Shown: one piece after another, positions 22,824-28,259 of the stretch
Numbering within the stretch: position 1 is the stretch's first letter
How the letters are laid out: each line of letters opens with the position of its first letter
Assembly (NCBI GenBank): GCA_030017815.1
Contig: JASEGX010000002.1
Coordinates: forward strand, 1-28,259
Origin: Thermodesulfobacteriota bacterium
GTDB taxonomy: Bacteria; Desulfobacterota; QYQD01
Length of the DNA: 28,259 nt
Direction of reading: 5' to 3'
Program-made: the position numbers and the translations under genes
The notes under the pieces: generated by a model
The model's database searches: none
Told to the model about the DNA's origin: nothing
Seen by the model: the letters and a program-made list of their open reading frames with translations, nothing else

Positions 22824-23429
22824 ATGGCGCGCATTGTCAGTGAATTCACCAAGGGCCTCTGGAAGGAGATCCCTCCCTTCCGTTTCGTCCTCGGCCTGTG
22901 TTCGGCTCTGGCTGTGACTACGGACGTGGCCAATGGTCTAGGTCTGGGGGGCGGGGTCATTTTTGTGACCACCATGGGGAACGTCTTTGTCTCCATGCTG
23001 CGCAAGATTATACCGGATAAGGTGAGGATAGCGGTCTTTATTGCCATCATTGCCAGCGCGGTCATCATAGTGGAGCTGGTGATGCAGGCCTATTTCTATC
23101 CGCTTTTCCTGGTGCTCGGTATCTGGATACCCCTTATCGTAGTTAACTGAGTGCCTCTGGGACGGGCGGAGGCCTTCGCCCGCAAAGAGCCGGTCGGGCT
23201 CTCTTTAGCTGATGGATTAGGAATGGGGTTAGGATTTACCATATCATTGGTTGTGGTATCGACCATTCGGGAGATACTGGGTAAGGGTTCCTGGTTCGGG
23301 ATTCCGGTTATGCCGGTGGGTTATCCGGGCATGCCGTACCTTCTTAAGCCGCCGGGGGCCTTTGCCTTGTTGGGCCTGCTGCTCGGCATTATGAACTTTA
23401 TTTCCTTAAAGCTGGAAGCCAAGAAGTAG
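22824..23429 (+). CDS. rnfE: Rnf complex membrane subunit RnfE with in-frame TGA (probable selenocysteine 109)
   Basis: RnfE and RnfA form the inverted membrane pair that holds a [2Fe-2S] cluster with four cysteines, two from each. The frame from ATG 22824 (Shine-Dalgarno GAGGAGG at 22811-22817) is 201 codons, the normal family length, and is interrupted only by TGA at 23148-23150, codon 109. The first ligand is present as Cys26 (LGLCSALAVT). The second falls in the family motif IPLIVVNC-x2-LGRAEAFA, which here reads IPLIVVN-TGA-VPLGRAEAFA, so TGA sits exactly on the conserved Cys with no frame change. Downstream family sequence (SLADGLGMGLGFT, REILG) is intact and RnfA retains TGC at its equivalent Cys115. 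Recoding to selenocysteine is the best explanation; a sequencing error (TGC or TGT to TGA) is the main alternative. Other genes here use TGA as a normal stop. Confidence 0.85.
23153..23190 (+). promoter_or_regulatory. SECIS-like hairpin in the rnfE coding sequence
   Basis: Downstream of the in-frame TGA, CGGGCGGA (23163-23170) pairs with TTCGCCCG (23175-23182) in an 8-bp stem, including one G-T pair. The apical loop is GGCC (23171-23174), 21 bases after the TGA. A lower 4-bp stem, CTCT (23155-23158) with AGAG (23186-23189), is separated from it by an internal loop. Bacterial SECIS elements lie just after the UGA, with a G-containing apical loop at about this distance; E. coli fdhF is the best-known case. 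Conserved protein sequence here is GC-rich, so a chance hairpin cannot be excluded. Confidence 0.6.
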
Positions 23430-23450
23430 GAAGAAGGGGGAAGAGAGATT

Positions 23451-24029
23451 ATGCAACAAGACTGGTTCATGTTTATCCTGTCGGCTATTATCGTTAACAA
23501 CATCCTCCTGATAAGGTTCCTGGGAAACTGTCCCTTCCTGGGGGTTACCACGGCCATGGACAGCGCCCTCGGCATGTCCGCGGCCTGTATTTTTGTGAAT
23601 GTTCTTTCCGGCGTTCTCTGCTGGATATTTCAGAAGGCGGTACTGGATACCCTGGGTCTGGAATACCTGCAGACGCTGGCCTTTATTCTGATCATTGCCG
23701 GCCTGGTCCAGTTCGTGGAGATGGTGGTTCAGAAGGTATCACCGGCGCTTTACCGGGCCCTGGGTATCTACCTGCCGCTTATAACCACCAACTGCATGAT
23801 CTTTGGCGTGGCCGTGTTAAACATCCGGGAGGATCATGATTTTATACATACAGTTGTTTATTCTCTGGCCACCGCCCTTGGGTTTAGTCTGGCTATGGTG
23901 ATCATGGCCGGTATCCGGGAAAGGATGCTCATTGCCAGGATACCCAAGCTTCTGGATGGGGTACCACTGGGTTTAATCACGGCCGGCATGATAGGTCTTA
24001 CCTTTTATGCCTTGGCCGGCATATCTTAA
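23451..24029 (+). CDS. rnfA: Rnf complex membrane subunit RnfA
   Basis: A 192-residue membrane protein with about six transmembrane helices, homologous to RnfE in inverted topology. Both cysteine ligands of the intramembrane [2Fe-2S] cluster are present: Cys27 in FLGNCPFLGVT and Cys115 in LPLITTNCMIFG. It follows rnfE by 21 bases with a GGGGGAAGAGAG Shine-Dalgarno region. Its intact TTNC motif serves as an internal reference for the altered VVN-TGA in rnfE. Confidence 0.95.
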   Translation: MQQDWFMFILSAIIVNNILLIRFLGNCPFLGVTTAMDSALGMSAACIFVNVLSGVLCWIFQKAVLDTLGLEYLQTLAFILIIAGLVQFVEMVVQKVSPALYRALGIYLPLITTNCMIFGVAVLNIREDHDFIHTVVYSLATALGFSLAMVIMAGIRERMLIARIPKLLDGVPLGLITAGMIGLTFYALAGIS

Positions 24030-24053
24030 ATATGGACGGCAGGTGAGGTTTAT

Positions 24054-24860
24054 ATGGGACCGATAATCACAGCAGTGGCGGCTATGGGGGCCTTAGGATT
24101 GGGGCTGAGCGTTGTGCTTGGTGTGGCCAGTAAGGTTTTTTACGTCTATGTTGACCCGCGCATTACCCAAGTAGCCGACGTGCTGCCGGGCGCCAATTGT
24201 GGCGGCTGCGGCTACGCCGGTTGTAGCGACTGTGCGGCGGCTATGGTGGAAGGCAAAGCGCCGGTTAACGCCTGCAAGGCTGGCGGGGCCTCGGTGGCCC
24301 AGGCAGTAGCCGGTGTGCTGGGTGTCTCGGCCGTGGCGGCAGAGCGCGAGGTGGCCAGGATCTTCTGTAAAGGTGACAATACCAGGGCCGAAAGAAAGTT
24401 CCAATACATGGGTATTAATGATTGCCGGGCTGCCATGCTGGTCTCCAGCGGTGACAAATCGTGTGGTTACGGGTGCCTGGGGCTTGGCACCTGCGTAGCC
24501 AATTGTCCGTTTGGGGCCCTTAGCATGGGTGAAGATGGCCTGCCCAGGGTAGATGATGAAAAATGTACGGCTTGCGGGACATGTGTTAAGGTTTGCCCGC
24601 GGCATATTCCCCGGGTGATCCCAGTATCGCAGAAAGCGGCCAGCCTGTGCAGCTCGCATGATGTTGGTAAGCTGGTCAAGGAGATCTGTGAGGCCGGCTG
24701 TCTGGGATGCGGCTTGTGTAAAAAGGCGTGTCCGGAAAAGGCGATTGAGGTGGTGAAGTTTCTTTCCGTTGTAGATACTGCCAAGTGCAATGGTTGCGGG
24801 AAGTGCTTTGAGAAATGCCCGACCGGCATTATGCAGAGCTTGGTTTTCACTGTAGTATAA
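24054..24860 (+). CDS. rnfB: Rnf complex ferredoxin-like subunit RnfB, long multi-cluster form
   Basis: RnfB accepts electrons from, or donates them to, cytoplasmic ferredoxin. The 268-residue protein has an N-terminal membrane helix (about 5-30) and the first [4Fe-4S] site C49-x2-C52-x4-C57-x16-C74. These are followed by a cysteine-rich stretch (C105, C124, C137, C141, C147, C151) and three further ferredoxin motifs at 171-182, 216-227 and 245-256. It could thus hold five or six clusters, the long type seen in Acetobacterium and Methanosarcina rather than the short E. coli RsxB type. The usual alanine of AGC-type motifs is kept (GYAGC). It ends the core rnfCDGEAB block. Confidence 0.94.
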   Translation: MGPIITAVAAMGALGLGLSVVLGVASKVFYVYVDPRITQVADVLPGANCGGCGYAGCSDCAAAMVEGKAPVNACKAGGASVAQAVAGVLGVSAVAAEREVARIFCKGDNTRAERKFQYMGINDCRAAMLVSSGDKSCGYGCLGLGTCVANCPFGALSMGEDGLPRVDDEKCTACGTCVKVCPRHIPRVIPVSQKAASLCSSHDVGKLVKEICEAGCLGCGLCKKACPEKAIEVVKFLSVVDTAKCNGCGKCFEKCPTGIMQSLVFTVV

Positions 24861-24871
24861 GGAGGCGTTGA

Positions 24872-25348
24872 ATGTCTCAAAAGATATTGATAGCTATGGA
24901 TGAGTCTGAGAATTCGATGAAGGCGGTGCGGTATGTGGCTGACACCGTGAACCCAAAGGCCGTAGAGGTAACCCTGTTCAGTGTGCTTCCGGAGGCTCCC
25001 GGCACTGGCCTGGAAAAGGAACCCTCGCTGCATCCCGTATTTGCCAGTAAGATGCTGGAGTTAAAGGGGCTGACGGAAGAGAAGCGTAAGATAATGGAAT
25101 CCGTTACGGCTTCGGCCAGGAAAATTCTGGAGAAAGCAGGGATCCCGGGCGATAAAATAAGCATTAATATCCAGGTAAAGAAGGTCGGTATAGCCAGGGA
25201 CATTATGTTTGAGGCCCAGGAAGGAAAGTATAATGCCATAGTTGTCGGGCGAAGGGGTGTTTCTGCAATAAAGGAATTTATGTTCGGTAGCATTTCGAAC
25301 AAGGTGGTAAGCTTTGCACGAAACTGTACGGTCTGGGTTGTGGATTGA
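24872..25348 (+). CDS. Universal stress protein (UspA family), single domain
   Basis: A 158-residue protein of the UspA fold, starting KILIAMDESENSMKAVRYVA and ending with the ATP-binding pattern G-x2-G-x9-GS (GRRGVSAIKEFMFGS) and TVWVVD. The complete motif suggests nucleotide binding. It follows rnfB by 11 bases with an AAGGAGG Shine-Dalgarno, so it is part of the Rnf transcript. Its role there is not known; a regulatory or protective function tied to energy stress is inference. Confidence 0.9.
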   Translation: MSQKILIAMDESENSMKAVRYVADTVNPKAVEVTLFSVLPEAPGTGLEKEPSLHPVFASKMLELKGLTEEKRKIMESVTASARKILEKAGIPGDKISINIQVKKVGIARDIMFEAQEGKYNAIVVGRRGVSAIKEFMFGSISNKVVSFARNCTVWVVD

Positions 25349-25350
25349 GG

Positions 25351-25785
25351 ATGGCCCATATCCGCGAAGAAGAAGGGGAAGTAATTGCCGTTGAAGGCAA
25401 CCAGGCTAAGGTTAGGATCAGACGCAGCCCGGCCTGTGACAGTTGTTCAAGCAGCAGCAGTTGTGGTTTACTTGGTAAAGGTGAGATGGTGCTAACTGCA
25501 TTAAATCCAATAGGGGCTTCGGAAGGGCAAAAGGTGGACGTTTCGTTCAAGGTTGAGGGAGGGGTCAAGGCCTCTTTTATTCTGTACCTAATTCCCGTGG
25601 TTGGCCTGGTAGCAGGGGCATTAATCGGCTATAGCTTGCATTTATTTGGTGATAAGGAGATTTCAGCGGCCGTCTTTAGTCTGTTGTTTGTGGCGCTTAC
25701 TTTTCTTGGCATCAAATATTATGCGCACATCAGATATGCCAAGGATCAATCTTACATCCCAAAGATTACAAAGGTAGTGGCTTAA
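25351..25785 (+). CDS. rseC: RseC/MucC-like membrane protein
   Basis: A 144-residue protein with an N-terminal soluble domain carrying the cysteine motif ACDSCSSSSSCG and two membrane helices (about 71-95 and 100-120), the layout of RseC (also called MucC). In E. coli RseC works with the RsxABCDGE complex to keep SoxR reduced, so its presence directly downstream of rnf supports a functional partnership with the Rnf complex. The start is ATG 25351, three bases after the usp stop; a TTG at 25345 overlapping that stop is possible. Confidence 0.83.
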   Translation: MAHIREEEGEVIAVEGNQAKVRIRRSPACDSCSSSSSCGLLGKGEMVLTALNPIGASEGQKVDVSFKVEGGVKASFILYLIPVVGLVAGALIGYSLHLFGDKEISAAVFSLLFVALTFLGIKYYAHIRYAKDQSYIPKITKVVA

Positions 25786-25831
25786 CTGTAAAGCCATAAG
25801 ATTCTGCAGAGGATACTAGAGGAGAATACTT

Positions 25832-27271
25832 ATGACTCGGGGGAAGTTGTCGTCGCTTTTTTTGCTGATATGTCTGACCGTGTTTCCATCGGTTGCGCTG
25901 GCTTCTGAGGCCGGGCATGGCGGGATTAATTTAGGAGAGGTGTTGCCGCTTTATAGCGCCATACCCTTCGCGGGCATGCTCCTGTCCATTGCCCTTATGC
26001 CGCTCTTCCTTCCCAAATTCTGGCATCATCACTTCGGCAAGGTTTCCGCTTTCTGGGCGGTGCTGGTGGCTATCCCAATGGTTATCGCTTATACCGGCAC
26101 GGCGCTGTATGAATTTGTGCATGTAATAGTGGCGGATTATGTGCCCTTTATCATCCTGCTCTGGTCCCTGTTTACGGTCTCCGGGGGTATACTTCTGCGT
26201 GGTACTCTGGTGGGTACGCCGATAGTGAATACGGTCATGCTTATCATTGGTACGGCGCTGGCCTCCTGGATGGGGACAACCGGGGCGGCCATGCTGATGA
26301 TACGACCGTTTCTGCGGGCTAACAGTCACCGGAAGAACCGGAGCTTCATGGTTGTATTCTTTATCTTTTTGGTGGCTAATATCGGCGGGGCCTTGACGCC
26401 GCTTGGCGATCCGCCGCTTTTCCTGGGGTTCCTGCACGGTGTGCCCTTTACCTGGACATTTAATTTACTGCCCGAGATGCTGGTGGTTGCGGTCATAGTC
26501 CTCTGCATATACTTTGTGTGGGATACCTATATGTACAAGAAGGAAGGGGTGACCGCGCCGGCAGACGAGGGCGTCAAGGAGCCCTTTGGACTGGATGGGG
26601 CCTTGAACTTTATCTTCCTGGCCGGTATCGTGGGTGCGGTCTTGATGAGCGGCCTGGTGGACATGGGATCAATCAACATGTTTGGTATTCACCGGGCGGT
26701 GGCGGATCTGGCCCGGGATGGTATCCTGATCGTTATGGGGGCGCTTTCGTTGGTAACTACCTCCAGAAAGGTCAGGGAAGACAACGACTTCACCTGGGCC
26801 CCGATCCTGGAAGTCGCCTATCTTTTTGCCGGTATATTCATCAGCATGGTGCCCTGCCTGCTCATCCTGAAGGCGGGTACTAAGGGGGCGCTGGCCTTCC
26901 TGATCGAGGCGGTCAAGGAACCGGTACACTATTTCTGGGCTGCTGGTATCCTCTCCAGCTTTCTGGACAATGCCCCGACCTACCTGACCTTCTTCAGCAC
27001 GGCGCTCGGGAGTTACTATCCGGGCATGCCGGAGGCACAGGCGGTGCCGAAGCTTATCGCTGAGAATGCTATTTATCTTAAGGCCATTTCGTGCGGTGCG
27101 GTTTTTATGGGCGCTAACACTTATATCGGCAATGCCCCGAACTTTATGGTAAGATCTATTGCGGAAGAAGCTGGCACTCCCATGCCGAGCTTCTTCGGAT
27201 ATATGGTTAAGTATTCGATCCCGGTGTTGTGTACGACATTTGTTGTTATAAGCTTCATCTTTTTTATATAA
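25832..27271 (+). CDS. NhaD-like sodium:proton antiporter (ion transporter superfamily)
   Basis: A 479-residue polytopic protein with a probable signal peptide (LFLLICLTVFPSVALA) and about twelve hydrophobic segments. The paired re-entrant-loop motifs of the ion transporter superfamily are visible as GALTPLGDPPLFLGFL in the first half and SSFLDNAPTYLTF in the second. The NhaD type exchanges Na+ for H+. Next to an ion-pumping Rnf, such an antiporter could convert the gradient made by Rnf into the form used by ATP synthase. A substrate other than Na+ (for example a dicarboxylate) cannot be excluded from sequence alone. It begins with a GAGGAG Shine-Dalgarno, 46 bases after rseC. Confidence 0.82.
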   Translation: MTRGKLSSLFLLICLTVFPSVALASEAGHGGINLGEVLPLYSAIPFAGMLLSIALMPLFLPKFWHHHFGKVSAFWAVLVAIPMVIAYTGTALYEFVHVIVADYVPFIILLWSLFTVSGGILLRGTLVGTPIVNTVMLIIGTALASWMGTTGAAMLMIRPFLRANSHRKNRSFMVVFFIFLVANIGGALTPLGDPPLFLGFLHGVPFTWTFNLLPEMLVVAVIVLCIYFVWDTYMYKKEGVTAPADEGVKEPFGLDGALNFIFLAGIVGAVLMSGLVDMGSINMFGIHRAVADLARDGILIVMGALSLVTTSRKVREDNDFTWAPILEVAYLFAGIFISMVPCLLILKAGTKGALAFLIEAVKEPVHYFWAAGILSSFLDNAPTYLTFFSTALGSYYPGMPEAQAVPKLIAENAIYLKAISCGAVFMGANTYIGNAPNFMVRSIAEEAGTPMPSFFGYMVKYSIPVLCTTFVVISFIFFI

Positions 27272-27281
27272 GGAGGGCTCT

Positions 27282-28172
27282 ATGAAACTTACGAAGGTCT
27301 TATTTGCTACTAAGTTCCGGGAGTTGGCCTTTGACGCCCTGGAGTCACTTTTTGATTTGAAGGCGGCCGGGCTTAAGGAGATAATCCTCACTTACATAAT
27401 CCCCCGCGAGGAAGTAGCCTTTGTGCCTTACGGGGGCTATATGAAGGATGAAGAGGAGCGCCTCAGGGAGCAGGCCCGGATTCGGTTTGAAGATTGGCAG
27501 GAGGCCCTGTCCAGAGCGGGTGTGGATAGTAAAATCCGTATTGAGGTCGGTGAGCCGGTTCCAAAGCTAGTCAGAATTGCTGAAAAGGAGAAGGTCAACC
27601 TGATTGTAGCCGGACGGAAAAAACGGACAGCCATGGAAAAAGTCTATGTGGGTTCACATACCTTGGATTTATTGCGCCGGAGTACGGCCATCCCGGTTCT
27701 CATAAGCAAATATATGGTTTATTGTGATATGGAGGGACAATGTGTAAGGCGTGTTAATGAACATCCCTTCCAGAGGCCCTTGTTTGCTACCGACTGGTCG
27801 AAGCCTTCACAGAATGCCCTGGAATTTATCACAACCCTGAAGGGCGCCGTGGATAAGGTGGATGTGGCCCATATCATTGGGGTTAAGATATCCAAGAATC
27901 TCGATAAAAGTGAGCTGAATCGTATCGAAAAAGAGAGTAAAGAGAGGCTGGACAAATACTGCGCGACACTAAAGAAGGCGGGGATCAAGGCCGAACCCCA
28001 TCTGACCGCCGGGCGTACTGCCAGCGAGATTATACGACTTTCCCGGGAGTTGAACTCCACCATGATTGTACAGGGGACGACAGGAAAAGATCGCGTTAAG
28101 GAGTTTTTTGTCGGTAGCGTCTCACACCGTATAGCCGAGGTATCTGAGCTTCCGACGCTGTTGGTTCCGTAA
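27282..28172 (+). CDS. Tandem-domain universal stress protein
   Basis: A 296-residue protein of two Usp domains (about 1-145 and 160-296). The second has a complete ATP-binding motif (GTTGKDRVKEFFVGS). In the first, the corresponding stretch GRKKRTAMEKVYVGS lacks the second glycine, so it may not bind nucleotide, making the protein an asymmetric pair. It starts 10 bases after the antiporter gene and probably closes the Rnf transcript. Tandem Usp proteins often associate with transporters, but the partner here is inferred only from position. Confidence 0.9.
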   Translation: MKLTKVLFATKFRELAFDALESLFDLKAAGLKEIILTYIIPREEVAFVPYGGYMKDEEERLREQARIRFEDWQEALSRAGVDSKIRIEVGEPVPKLVRIAEKEKVNLIVAGRKKRTAMEKVYVGSHTLDLLRRSTAIPVLISKYMVYCDMEGQCVRRVNEHPFQRPLFATDWSKPSQNALEFITTLKGAVDKVDVAHIIGVKISKNLDKSELNRIEKESKERLDKYCATLKKAGIKAEPHLTAGRTASEIIRLSRELNSTMIVQGTTGKDRVKEFFVGSVSHRIAEVSELPTLLVP

Positions 28173-28183
28173 GCCGCAAGCTT

Positions 28184-28237
28184 GTAGCCGCAGGCTTCAG
28201 CCTGCGCACAACAGCGCAACCTAAAGGTTGCGGCTAC
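28184..28237. repeat. REP-like palindrome at the end of the rnf operon
   Basis: GTAGCCGCAGGCTTCAGCCTGCGC (28184-28207) and an oppositely oriented unit ending GGTTGCGGCTAC (28237) share complementary ends (GTAGCCGC and GCGGCTAC). Each contains its own small palindrome (GCAGGCTTCAGCCTGC and GCAACCTAAAGGTTGC). The hairpin has no T-run. It may protect or attenuate the 3' end of the operon transcript, or be a transposable REP unit. Confidence 0.65.
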
Positions 28238-28259
28238 AGTTTGGTTGTTGTCGAAAAAT

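Noticed and set aside
22824..23150. rnfE as a simple pseudogene
   Set aside because: The rest of the gene and all neighbours are intact, and the single TGA falls exactly on a conserved Cys codon; random decay would rarely do so.
23151..23429. Separate gene starting at GTG 23151 downstream of a truncated rnfE
   Set aside because: It has no Shine-Dalgarno, is in the same frame with no gap, and is plainly the C-terminal half of RnfE. It is better explained by recoding of the TGA or by a single-base error than by two genes or a frameshift.
24093..25033. Long minus-strand open frames opposite rnfB and usp
   Set aside because: Their composition mirrors the plus-strand genes and they match no family; shadow frames.
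26669..27391. 240-codon open frame on the minus strand
   Set aside because: It is antisense to the antiporter and usp genes, resembles no known family and has no ribosome binding site; it is a shadow of high-GC coding sequence.
28184..28237. Intrinsic terminator of the rnf operon
   Set aside because: The hairpins are strong but there is no T-run; it resembles a REP unit instead.

Overview
The window looks like a chromosomal segment of an anaerobic, sulfate-reducer-like member of the Desulfobacterota (the former Deltaproteobacteria). This rests on the combination of a siroheme-dependent (Ahb) heme pathway, a periplasmic tetraheme cytochrome c3, an Rnf complex in the order C-D-G-E-A-B, a GlcF-type iron-sulfur protein, and a DUF4390-NtrY-NtrX cassette. 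Taxonomy is inferred from gene content only. Intergenic gaps are rich in short palindromic, MITE-like elements, so many genes sit in small operons separated by repeat DNA.

Layout. 1-5265: a terminator from an upstream gene, rex (NADH/NAD redox repressor), convergent uvrA with pdxA behind it, and divergent hpt. 5261-11698: a MITE-like element, then DUF4390-ntrY-ntrX, a second element, and a ClpX-like AAA+ unfoldase without a zinc domain but with a C-terminal extension. 11699-15888: repeats, then ahbC-hemB-ahbD followed by an ahbA/ahbB-type siroheme decarboxylase subunit. 15950-16784: a minus-strand BrnT/BrnA toxin-antitoxin pair and a small conserved hypothetical. 17017-19113: an HD-domain nucleotidase-like protein, a nested repeat element and a GlcF/HdrD-like Fe-S protein that appears to start at ATT. 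19276-28172: an element, tetraheme cytochrome c3, a terminator, then rnfCDGEAB-usp-rseC-antiporter-usp.

The most striking locus is the Rnf operon. rnfE is interrupted by an in-frame TGA (23148-23150) exactly where the family has the second cysteine ligand of the intramembrane [2Fe-2S] cluster. A stable hairpin with a GGCC apical loop starts a few bases downstream, at the spacing expected of a bacterial SECIS. The simplest reading is a selenocysteine-containing RnfE. In the same operon, RnfC has replaced, at constant length, the glycine-rich FMN-binding loop, and also lacks the usual ECEP and YPQGGE signatures. RnfD lacks the threonine that normally carries covalent FMN. RnfG keeps its SGAT flavinylation motif and RnfB is the long, multi-cluster type. 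With a cytochrome c3 gene directly upstream, this suggests an Rnf variant that exchanges electrons between ferredoxin and a periplasmic cytochrome rather than NADH, reminiscent of the cytochrome-linked Rnf of Methanosarcina acetivorans. The co-transcribed RseC-like protein, NhaD-like antiporter and two Usp proteins fit an ion-gradient and redox-stress module.

Other points of interest are two apparent rare start codons with good Shine-Dalgarno sequences (CTG for pdxA, ATT for the GlcF-like gene), a MITE-like family with TTGCAAAA-type ends that may carry promoter parts, and an element whose end supplies the hpt stop codon.
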